Shown here: one piece after another, positions 1-5,337 of the stretch
How positions within the stretch are numbered: the first letter of the stretch is position 1
Layout of the letters: every line of letters starts with the position of its first letter
NCBI GenBank assembly: GCA_016875695.1
Contig: VGPB01000122.1
Location: 1-5,687, forward strand
Source of the DNA: Chloroflexota bacterium
GTDB taxonomy: Bacteria; Chloroflexota; Dehalococcoidia; UBA2979
Direction of reading: 5' to 3'
Length of the DNA: 5,687 nt
Made by a program: the position numbers and the translations under genes
Notes under the pieces: generated by a model
Database searches by the model: none
The model's input: the letters and a program-made list of their open reading frames with translations, nothing else
What the model was told of the DNA's origin: nothing

Positions 1-1124
1 AGCGCGTGCGGCAGCGCCTGGTTCAGCGCCAACCGCTCCGCCGGAGCGGCCGCCCAGCGTTCGGCCAGCGCGGCCCTCGCGGCGGTCGCGAGGCGCTCGA
101 TCCAGAACGGTTCGTGCTTCGCGACTGCCCGCTGCGCCATGCTCAGGCGCTTCGTGAGCGCGTCGCTGAGCACCGGCAGTCGCGCGCCGGCGACGAAGCC
201 GAGCGCGGCGAGCGCCGCGCCGTCGAGCCGCGCGCCCTCAAGCGTCGCGATGCGCTCCAGGCGCAGCGCCCCGTCGACGCCGGCGACCGTGAGGGCGCGA
301 TCGGTGACCTCGAGGACGGTCCCTGCTTCGGCGCCGTCCGGCCCGGGGAGCACGGTGGCCTTCTGCACGACCACGGCCTCACCGGCAAGGCTCAGCAGCT
401 TCGGCAGGCCGAGCGCGTTCTCGTACGGCCCGAAGTCCAGCGCACGCACGAGCGCGTCGAGCGTGTGTACGGGCACGCGCCAGTCGAGCACGGCGGCAGC
501 CGCGGGCCGGCGGGAGCGCCCAAAGTAGCTGCGGCGCTCGTCTGCCTGCGGCTCGAGCGTGGCGGTGCCCGCGGTCAGCTCCGGCATGAGCTCGGCGAAC
601 GAGTGCAGCGCCGCCTCGTAGCACGCGGCGTTCAGGCTCGGCGCGGTGGCGCGCGGGCCGACCGCGAACGTGACCTGCTTGAGCACGGCGCCGGCGTCGA
701 CGGCCGGCTCCATGGTGTGCCATGTGATGTTGTGCTCGCGTTCGCCGTGCATCAGCGTCCACGAGGTCGCGTGCACGCCCACGTAGCGGGGCAGCGGACC
801 GTCGTGGTAGTTCACGGACAGCCGCCGCGGCAGCGCCAGCAACGACGCCGGCAGCACGCGCAAGTTCACGATGCTGAACAGGTACTTAAAGGAGAGCACG
901 GAGAGCAGCGCTACGAGATCGCCGCTCGGATCGATCGTGCTTAGCCCGCGCTCCTCGGCCCACCGCAGGAGCGCCGGGTCGGCGGTCATCACCGCGCGGC
1001 TCGCGTTGCCTGCGGCGCGGAACGCGTCGGCGCAATGCGCGAGGAGCGAGCCTTCGCCGATAAACACGGCGCTTGTACCGGCGCCGCTCCGTGCGTTTTC
1101 TGCCAACGCGTATCCGATCTGCAC
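1..1124 (-). CDS. Formyltransferase-initiated NRPS-like protein, N-terminal part (truncated by window edge)
   Basis: Reading the minus strand from a GTG at 1124 gives 374 codons with no stop to the left edge, so the C-terminus is missing. Residues about 20-190 form a formyltransferase N-terminal domain: it opens with VFIGEGSLL, and the motif NYHDGPLP continues to VDAG. N105, H107 and D143 have the spacing of the Asn-His-Asp catalytic set of methionyl-tRNA formyltransferase. Residues about 195-310 look like the Fmt C-terminal barrel. From about 336 the text KHEPFWIERLA resembles the opening of an NRPS condensation domain. Known relatives are hybrid synthetases whose first domain formylates or tailors the starter amino acid; the formyl donor would be a formyl-tetrahydrofolate. 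An ordinary Fmt is unlikely because of the HDGPLPRYVGVHATSW signature and the trailing domain. The start is uncertain: TTG at 1106 or GTG at 1067 are alternatives, and none has a clear ribosome binding site. No in-frame start codon exists between 1125 and 1333. Confidence 0.8.
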   Translation of the reverse strand, partial: MQIGYALAENARSGAGTSAVFIGEGSLLAHCADAFRAAGNASRAVMTADPALLRWAEERGLSTIDPSGDLVALLSVLSFKYLFSIVNLRVLPASLLALPRRLSVNYHDGPLPRYVGVHATSWTLMHGEREHNITWHTMEPAVDAGAVLKQVTFAVGPRATAPSLNAACYEAALHSFAELMPELTAGTATLEPQADERRSYFGRSRRPAAAAVLDWRVPVHTLDALVRALDFGPYENALGLPKLLSLAGEAVVVQKATVLPGPDGAEAGTVLEVTDRALTVAGVDGALRLERIATLEGARLDGAALAALGFVAGARLPVLSDALTKRLSMAQRAVAKHEPFWIERLATAARAALAERWAAAPAERLALNQALPHA

Positions 1125-1321
1125 TGCTGCGGGCGTGGATCGTCGCGCGCACCCCGGCGAGTCGGAGCATCGCGCGAGGCGGTGGAACGAACGTTGTGAG
1201 GCGGGCGCGGCCGAAACATCGACGCTCGCACGGCTTGTGCACCAATCGTTGGACCTCAGCGGCCGCGCTCGCCCACCGCTTGCGTCCCGGGCGGAGGCGG
1301 CCCGATGCTGGTTCGGTACGC

Positions 1322-1328
1322 GAGGAGG
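1322..1328 (+). promoter_or_regulatory. Ribosome binding site fixing the FTR start
   Basis: GAGGAGG lies 5 nt before the ATG at 1334. The reading frame is open for 87 more codons upstream, but those codons do not look like FTR. This site therefore decides the start. Confidence 0.75.
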
Positions 1329-1333
1329 GCCCC

Positions 1334-1831
1334 ATGGTCGAGCAGCCCGCGGACGCTGCTCCCGAGGTCGACCAGCCAACCGACGCCGACCGCGCCGAGG
1401 CGTCGCCCGAGTCGATGACGAAGATGTGGAAGTTCGTGACGAACTTCGCCGAGAAGAGCGGCACGTACCTGCACCCGCAGCGCGAGATCACCGAGTTCCT
1501 CGTGATCGGGCTCGCGAAGCACGTCGACGAGCTGGGGCGCCCGCTGTGCCCGTGCAACTTCTACGAGAGCAAGGCGGACGAAGCGAAGCGCTCGACGTGG
1601 ATCTGCGCGTGCGAGGAGATGCAGAAGTACAAGTACTGCCACTGACTGCTCTTCTGCACACCGGAAGGTCTTCCGGTCACCGAGTACCTGCCAGCCGACC
1701 ACGAAGGGCGCGAGATCTACGGCGTGATCACTGACCCGCACCCCGACAAGGGGCGCGCCCTGGGCCGGCTGGAGGAGAAGCAGGGGCGTACGATCCGCAA
1801 GGGTGGCCTGCGCACCGACGATCCCCCGTAG
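1334..1831 (+). CDS. ftrC: Ferredoxin:thioredoxin reductase catalytic subunit, probable selenoprotein (in-frame UGA at 1643-1645)
   Basis: The enzyme passes electrons from reduced ferredoxin, through a [4Fe-4S] cluster and a redox-active cysteine pair, to thioredoxin. With UGA read as residue 104 the protein has 165 residues. Residues 1-28 are an acidic, Ala/Pro-rich tail. The core then shows REITEFLVIGLAKH (50-63), CPC (72-74), WICAC (89-93) and YCH-UGA (101-104), followed by the family's PEGLPVTEYLP segment and an end at TAG 1829-1831. The spacing of 72, 74, 91, 93, 102 and 104 equals that of the six essential cysteines of Synechocystis FTR (55, 57, 74, 76, 85, 87). UGA thus replaces the equivalent of Cys87, one half of the active disulfide, and the four cluster ligands are kept. 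The 61 codons after the UGA stay in frame and conserved. Methyltransferase and plsX in this window end in TGA, so the codon is not globally reassigned. A plain nonsense mutation or base error (TGC to TGA) is the main alternative. Thioredoxin, its substrate, is encoded convergently next door. No FTR variable subunit is seen. Confidence 0.88.
1646..1684 (+). promoter_or_regulatory. Candidate bacterial SECIS element inside the FTR gene
   Basis: Directly after the UGA lies the perfect inverted repeat ACCGGAAGGTCTTCCGGT (1660-1677). As RNA it can fold as a 6-bp stem ACCGGA/UCCGGU with the apical loop AGGUCU (1666-1671). The conserved GU of bacterial SECIS loops would be at 1668-1669, 22 nt past the UGA, within the usual range for these elements. 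The loop sequence is the same as I recall for E. coli fdhF. CTC at 1649-1651 could pair with GAG at 1682-1684 to extend the base. A bulged U like that in fdhF is not obvious, which is a weakness. The codons making the stem (ACA CCG GAA GGT CTT CCG) end in A or T in four of six cases, whereas only about 4 of the 103 codons before the UGA do. This suggests selection on the RNA. Confidence 0.65.
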
Positions 1832-1904
1832 GCCGAGACCTAGCGCGCACGACGGAGGCGCGCGAACAGCGACCGCGCGGACACAGACCCGTGAGGAGAC
1901 AGCA

Positions 1905-1935
1905 CGAAGCGCGCCGGATTGCCCGGCGCGCTTCG
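1905..1935. terminator. Hairpin between convergent FTR and thioredoxin genes, likely bidirectional terminator
   Basis: CGAAGCGCGCCGG (1905-1917) and CCGGCGCGCTTCG (1923-1935) form a perfect 13-bp stem with a 5-nt loop. It sits between the FTR stop (1831) and the thioredoxin stop (1960). Neither side has a T-tract, so it is not a textbook intrinsic terminator, but such GC-rich stems between convergent genes are common in high-GC genomes. Confidence 0.55.
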
Positions 1936-1959
1936 CTTCGTGGCCGGCTGAGGTATGTG

Positions 1960-2286
1960 TTAGACGAGGACTGCGTCCAGTCGCTTCTGCAGGTCGCTCT
2001 TCGGGCGGAAGCCGACGATCTGGCCGGCGACCGCACCCTGCTTGAAGACGAGTAGCGTCGGGATCGAGCGGATGCCGAACTGGCTCGCGATGCGCGGGTT
2101 CTCGTCGGTGTTGAGCTTGACGAACTTGACGCGGCCCTCGTACTCGCCGGCGAGCTCCTCGACGATCGGCGCCACCATGCGGCAGGGACCGCACCAGGGC
2201 GCCCAGAAGTCTACGAGCACAGGGACGTCGCTCTTGAGCACGTCCGCGTCAAAGGTCGCGTCGGAGGTGTCGGCCGGGTGCGCCAC
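1960..2286 (-). CDS. trxA: Thioredoxin
   Basis: This is a 108-residue cytoplasmic thiol-disulfide oxidoreductase, a normal length for thioredoxin, ending in TAA. It has the buried Asp26 (LVDFWAPWC), the active site WCGPC at 31-35, the VKLNTDENP strand and loop at 56-64, and the cis-proline in SIPT (Pro76). All catalytic features are intact. The chosen start is GTG at 2286, preceded by AGGAAG (complement of 2291-2296) four bases away. The frame stays open to a GTG at 2421, but the extra 45 residues are basic and unlike thioredoxin. The gene converges on the FTR catalytic-subunit gene, whose product reduces thioredoxins, so the two probably form one redox pathway. About 170 bp separate its start from the csoR promoter, which points the other way. 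I see no convincing promoter of its own. Confidence 0.95.
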   Translation of the reverse strand: MAHPADTSDATFDADVLKSDVPVLVDFWAPWCGPCRMVAPIVEELAGEYEGRVKFVKLNTDENPRIASQFGIRSIPTLLVFKQGAVAGQIVGFRPKSDLQKRLDAVLV

Positions 2287-2458
2287 GGGTCTTCCTTTCG
2301 TTAGAGCGCCGCGCCCGCTGGGCCCGCGCGCCGGCTGCTGGAGCCTGATTCGTTCGTTCTGGCTGGCGGGGCCGTTGCGGTGCTTCCTGCCCCTGACACT
2401 GTACATCCATCCGGTCGCCACGCTGCCGACGCGATGGGCGTCACCGGCCTGCCGGCGT

Positions 2459-2487
2459 TTGACAGCGTCCCTCGGGACGGCTAGAGT
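2459..2487 (+). promoter_or_regulatory. Sigma70-type promoter of csoR
   Basis: A consensus -35 TTGACA (2459-2464), a 17-bp spacer and a -10-like TAGAGT (2482-2487, 4 of 6 matches) place the transcription start near 2494, inside the operator-like palindrome. The surroundings are GC-rich, so this AT-containing stretch stands out. The spacer holds a perfect 6-bp inverted repeat, CGTCCC-TC-GGGACG (2466-2479). Confidence 0.65.
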
Positions 2488-2491
2488 TTAG

Positions 2492-2508
2492 ATACCCCAT
2501 AGGGGTAT
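2492..2508. promoter_or_regulatory. Probable CsoR operator palindrome
   Basis: ATACCCCATAGGGGTAT is a perfect 7-bp inverted repeat with a 3-bp centre. G/C tracts flanked by ATA/TAT are typical of CsoR/RcnR-family operators. It overlaps the predicted transcription start and ends 28 bp before the csoR start codon, the layout expected for self-repression lifted by metal binding. Confidence 0.7.
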
Positions 2509-2523
2509 GTCAAGCATCCAGCC

Positions 2524-2530
2524 GAGGAGG
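2524..2530 (+). promoter_or_regulatory. Ribosome binding site fixing the csoR start
   Basis: GAGGAGG lies 6 nt before the GTG at 2537. It shows that the upstream in-frame ATG at 2507, which sits in the operator and has no such site, is not the start. Confidence 0.75.
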
Positions 2531-2536
2531 ACTCCC

Positions 2537-2860
2537 GTGACGGAGCCTGTCTCGCGAGAGCAGTTGCGCGGGCGCCTGAGCCGCATCGAGGGGCAGATTC
2601 GCGGCATCGCCAAGATGCTGGAGAGCGAGCGCCCCTGCGAGGACGTAGTCACGCAGCTGATGGCAGTCCGCTCCGGCATCGACACTGTGGGCGCGCTGGT
2701 GCTGGACCAGCACCTCGGCGCGTGTATCGGGCACGACGAGCAGGGCGAGCTGCGCCTCGAGTCGCTGCGCGAGTCCATGCGCATGTGGTGGCGCTTCGCG
2801 CCGGGCGCCGCGGGCTTCGCCGCCCCCAAGGACGCGCCCGCGGAGCCCGCCCGGGAGTAG
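2537..2860 (+). CDS. csoR: CsoR-family Cu(I)-sensing transcriptional repressor
   Basis: This 107-residue all-helical DNA-binding repressor belongs to the CsoR/RcnR/FrmR (DUF156) family. Apo-protein binds the operator and Cu(I) binding releases it. Visible hallmarks are LSRIEGQIRGIAKMLE (14-29), PCEDV (33-37), QLMAVR (40-45) and DQHLGAC (57-63). Cys34, His59 and Cys63 have the spacing of the Cu(I) ligands Cys36, His61 and Cys65 of Mycobacterium tuberculosis CsoR. This favours copper over the formaldehyde sensor FrmR or the persulfide sensor CstR, which lack the full set. The tail after about residue 75 is Ala/Pro-rich and probably disordered. The start is GTG at 2537, chosen by the GAGGAGG upstream. 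The promoter and palindrome just upstream suggest autoregulation. No copper ATPase or chaperone gene follows: plsX converges from the right with 36 bp between the stops. Its other targets must lie outside the window or be the nearby redox genes (speculative). Confidence 0.9.
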   Translation: MTEPVSREQLRGRLSRIEGQIRGIAKMLESERPCEDVVTQLMAVRSGIDTVGALVLDQHLGACIGHDEQGELRLESLRESMRMWWRFAPGAAGFAAPKDAPAEPARE

Positions 2861-2896
2861 CCCGCAGCCCCTGGACCCCTGCACCCGAGACTCTGC

Positions 2897-3895
2897 TCAG
2901 TCGCGCGCGCTGCGCACGGCGGCGCCCACCGCCTCGCGCACGCCGCGCGCGGCGGCATCGGCCGCGACGCGCACGGCGTTCGCGACTGCCGCACCGTCGC
3001 TGCGCCCGTGCGCGATGTACACCGTACCATCCACGCCCAGCAGCGGCGCTGCGCCCGCGCGGCGGTAGTCGAGCTGGTCCGCGAGCGCGCGTACCTGCGG
3101 GCGCAGCAGCATCCCGCCGAGCCGCCCGCGCCACGACGCGCGCGCCGCGCGGCGCAGCTCCTGCAGCAGCATCTCGGTCACGCCCTCGGCGAGCTTCAGT
3201 GCGACGTTGCCCGTGAATCCGTCCGTCACCACGACGTCCGCACGCCCCATCGTGATCTCGCGCCCCTCGACGTTGCCGAGGAAGCGCAGGCCGGGCGCCG
3301 CCGCGAGCGCCGCGTGCGCCTCCTTCACCGCCGGCGTGCCCTTACCCGGCTCCTCGCCGATGCTCAGCAGGCCGACCCGCGGCTCCGGGACGCCGATCAC
3401 CGCGCGCATGTACGCGGCGCCGAGCAGCCCGAATTGCACGAGGTGCGACGCACGGCTCTCGGCGTTCGCGCCACAGTCGAGCAGCAGGCACAGGCCCGCC
3501 GGCAGCGGCAGCAGCGCGCCGAGCGCGGGGCGCTCGACGCCGGGCTGCCGCCCGAGCACGACCAGCGCGAGCGTGACCACCGCGCCGGTGTTCCCCGCGG
3601 ACACGAACGCGTCCGCCTCACCGCGGCGCAGCAGCTGCAGCCCGACGTACACCGACGACTCCTTGCGATGGCGCGCGTCGAGCGCGTCGTGCTGGCCCAT
3701 CGCGATCGCGTCCGGCGCGTGCACTACGCGTACGTTCGCGGGCGCCGTGCCGCCGCGCGCCAGCTCACGACCGATCGCCGCCGCGTCGCCGACGAGCACG
3801 GCGTCGATGCCCGCACGCATCGCCGCGAGCGCGCCCGCCACGGCTGCCTGCGGTGCGAAGTCGCCGCCCATCGCGTCGACCGCCACGACCGTCAC
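2897..3895 (-). CDS. plsX: Phosphate acyltransferase PlsX
   Basis: PlsX converts acyl-ACP and phosphate into acyl phosphate, the donor used by PlsY to begin phospholipid synthesis; it is a peripheral membrane enzyme. The protein is 332 residues, normal for the family. Motifs in order are DAMGGD (7-12), HRKESS (76-81), SAGNTG (99-104), DCGAN (140-144), IGEE (179-182), DGFTGN (225-230), GAAPLLGVDG (281-290) and AHG (295-297). No truncation is visible. The start is GTG at 3895, which shares its last bases with the stop of the upstream methyltransferase (GTGA, 4-nt overlap), implying translational coupling. The frame is open upstream to 4801, but that part only shadows the methyltransferase. The usual plsX companions (rpmF, fabH, fabD, fabG, acpP) are absent here, and plsX is the last gene of its operon. 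Confidence 0.95.
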   Translation of the reverse strand: MTVVAVDAMGGDFAPQAAVAGALAAMRAGIDAVLVGDAAAIGRELARGGTAPANVRVVHAPDAIAMGQHDALDARHRKESSVYVGLQLLRRGEADAFVSAGNTGAVVTLALVVLGRQPGVERPALGALLPLPAGLCLLLDCGANAESRASHLVQFGLLGAAYMRAVIGVPEPRVGLLSIGEEPGKGTPAVKEAHAALAAAPGLRFLGNVEGREITMGRADVVVTDGFTGNVALKLAEGVTEMLLQELRRAARASWRGRLGGMLLRPQVRALADQLDYRRAGAAPLLGVDGTVYIAHGRSDGAAVANAVRVAADAAARGVREAVGAAVRSARD

Positions 3896-4722
3896 GCGCG
3901 CGCCGGCGCTGCACGCGCGCGCGCTGCGCGCCGGAAGAGCGCGACGATGCGGCCGGCGCCATCGTCCAGCGGGGTCAGCGCGTAGTCGCCGTACAGCGCG
4001 ACGAGTTCGAGCCTGGCGAGGCGCGCGGCGAGCTGCAGCTCGCCGGGCGTGATCACGCGCAACGTGAACTGGTGTGTCCAGCGTCGCAGCGGGCCGCGCG
4101 CCGACTGCACGTCGTAGTGGAACGCCACCTCGCGCAGGCCGAGCGCGGGCCGCCCCTCGACGGCGACGAGCTTCGTGACGAGCGCGTCGCCCCACGTCCG
4201 CGTCCAGTGCGCCACCAGCGGCTGCGGGCCCGGCGCGAGGTCCTCCGGCTGCGGCGCCTCGACGTCTACGGCGACGAGCCCGCCGCGCACGAGGTGCGCC
4301 TCCGCGCTCGCGAGCGTCGCCACGATGTCGTCGACGTTGTCGAGGTGCTGCAGTCCGCCGAACGGCACGAGCACGGTGGCGAAGCGCCGGCGCAGCTGCA
4401 GCGCGCGCATGTCGCCCTGCAGCAGGCGCACGCGTGCGCCGGCGGCCTGCGCCCGCTCTTGGGCGACCGCGAGCATGCGCGGGCTGGCGTCGACCCCGGT
4501 CACCTCGAGCCCCGCCGCGGCGAGCGGGATCGCCACGCGGCCGGTGCCGCACCCGAGCTCCAGCACGGCGCCGCCCTGCCGCTCCGCGAGCTCGCGGTAC
4601 AGCGCGATGTCCTCCTCCACGCCCTCGAGGTCCAGGTCGTAGAAGGGCGCCGTCGCGGACCAGGGATCGGCGGGATCGATCGCAAGCGCGGCGCTGGCCT
4701 TGTCGGCGGCGGATGCGAGCAC
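3892..4722 (-). CDS. Class I SAM-dependent methyltransferase, substrate unknown
   Basis: This 276-residue protein has a Rossmann-fold methyltransferase core. Motif I, VLELGCGTG (53-61), binds S-adenosylmethionine. TGVDAS (75-80) supplies the acidic residue after strand 2 that contacts the ribose, and LQGDMRAL (101-108) is the next conserved segment. APFYDLDLEG at 25-34 precedes the core, as in many Methyltransf_25-type enzymes. The C-terminal third (about 190-265, containing RWTHQFTLRVITPGEL) resembles the extra strand region of small-molecule methyltransferases; I cannot name a substrate. The start is GTG at 4722 and I see no strong ribosome binding site. The stop overlaps the plsX start by 4 nt, so the pair is one operon. 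It is divergent from the apt remnant, with 93 bp between the starts. Confidence 0.88.
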   Translation of the reverse strand: MLASAADKASAALAIDPADPWSATAPFYDLDLEGVEEDIALYRELAERQGGAVLELGCGTGRVAIPLAAAGLEVTGVDASPRMLAVAQERAQAAGARVRLLQGDMRALQLRRRFATVLVPFGGLQHLDNVDDIVATLASAEAHLVRGGLVAVDVEAPQPEDLAPGPQPLVAHWTRTWGDALVTKLVAVEGRPALGLREVAFHYDVQSARGPLRRWTHQFTLRVITPGELQLAARLARLELVALYGDYALTPLDDGAGRIVALFRRAARARAAPARA

Positions 4723-4815
4723 GGGGCGATGCTAAGCGGGGCGGCCGAGCGCGGCAAACCCGCGGTCGCCGCTGCCGGCGTTGACGGCGATGCGTGCCCA
4801 CCCCAGCATCGCCGT

Positions 4816-5337
4816 GTGGACCACGACGCCCGGTGGCGCGCGCTCGTGCGCGAGGTGCCGGACTTCCCGCGCCCGGGCGTGCGCTTTCGTGACATCACGC
4901 CGCTGCTGTACGGTCTCGGCGCGCTGCGCGCGGCCAACGACGCGCTCGCCTAGCGCGCCCGCGCCCTCGCGCCGACGCTCGTCGCGAGCATCGAGGCGCG
5001 CCGCTTCATCTTCGGCGTGCCGGTCGCGGAGCGGCTCGCGCCTCCCTTCGTGCCGGTGCGCAAGCCCGGCAAGCTACCCGCCGCGTACGCGTCCGTGGCG
5101 TACCAGCTCGAGTACGGCTCGGCCGAGCTGCAGTTGCACGAGGAGCCCTCGGTGGCCGGGCAGCGTGTACTGGTCGTCGACGACCTGCTCGCGACCGGCG
5201 ACACCGCCCAGGCGGCGGCTCGCCTCGTCGAGGCGCTCGGGGGCGCAGTCGCGGGCTTCGCGTTCTTCGTGGAGCTCACGGCGCTGGGCGGACGCAGCCG
5301 GCTCACGGCGCTGGTCAACGCGCTCGTGGCGTTCTAG
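4816..5337 (+). pseudogene. apt: Adenine phosphoribosyltransferase interrupted by an in-frame TAG
   Basis: Apt makes AMP from adenine and PRPP in purine salvage. From GTG 4816 the frame has VPDFPRPGVRFRDITPLL (14-31), then TAG at codon 46 (4951-4953), then IEARRFIFG (59-67), FVPVRKPGKLP (78-88), LEYG (98-101) and the PRPP loop VLVVDDLLATGDT (118-130), ending at TAG 5335-5337. The total of 173 positions is near the usual length of about 180. The first TAG falls where homologues have a charged or polar residue, often Glu, so a single GAG-to-TAG change would explain it. Conserved glycines are also changed: EARGF to EARRF and ATGGT to ATGDT. The Glu usual before the LEYG strand (SESY) is Val here. 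Restart at GTG 5017 would lose a third of the fold. TAG is an ordinary stop for other genes in the window, so readthrough is unlikely. Decay or a sequencing error are the two readings. No clear ribosome binding site precedes the GTG. Confidence 0.8.

Noticed and set aside
6..944. Long plus-strand open frame opposite the formyltransferase gene
   Set aside because: It is Arg-rich without recognisable domains, and the minus strand there encodes clear formyltransferase motifs; high GC produces such shadow frames.
1334..1645. FTR as a normal protein ending at TGA 1645
   Set aside because: It would lose one half of the active disulfide and the conserved PEGLPVTEYLP region, which continues in the same frame.
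1256..2194. Long minus-strand open frame across FTR and thioredoxin
   Set aside because: It is a shadow: both real genes in this interval are recognisable in other frames.
2507..2536. csoR starting at ATG 2507
   Set aside because: This ATG lies inside the operator palindrome and beyond the predicted +1 by only a few bases. GTG 2537 has GAGGAGG at proper spacing and matches family length.
2861..2896. Terminator between csoR and plsX
   Set aside because: Only weak partial repeats are present in 36 bp, with no convincing stem or T-tract.
3896..4801. N-terminal extension of plsX (a 634-residue protein)
   Set aside because: The extension is Arg/Ala-rich text antisense-like in composition and lies fully over the methyltransferase in another frame; PlsX begins at VTVVAVDAMGGD.
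4951..4953. Pyrrolysine or programmed readthrough at the apt TAG
   Set aside because: TAG serves as the normal stop of FTR, csoR and apt itself, and no structure or active-site position singles it out.
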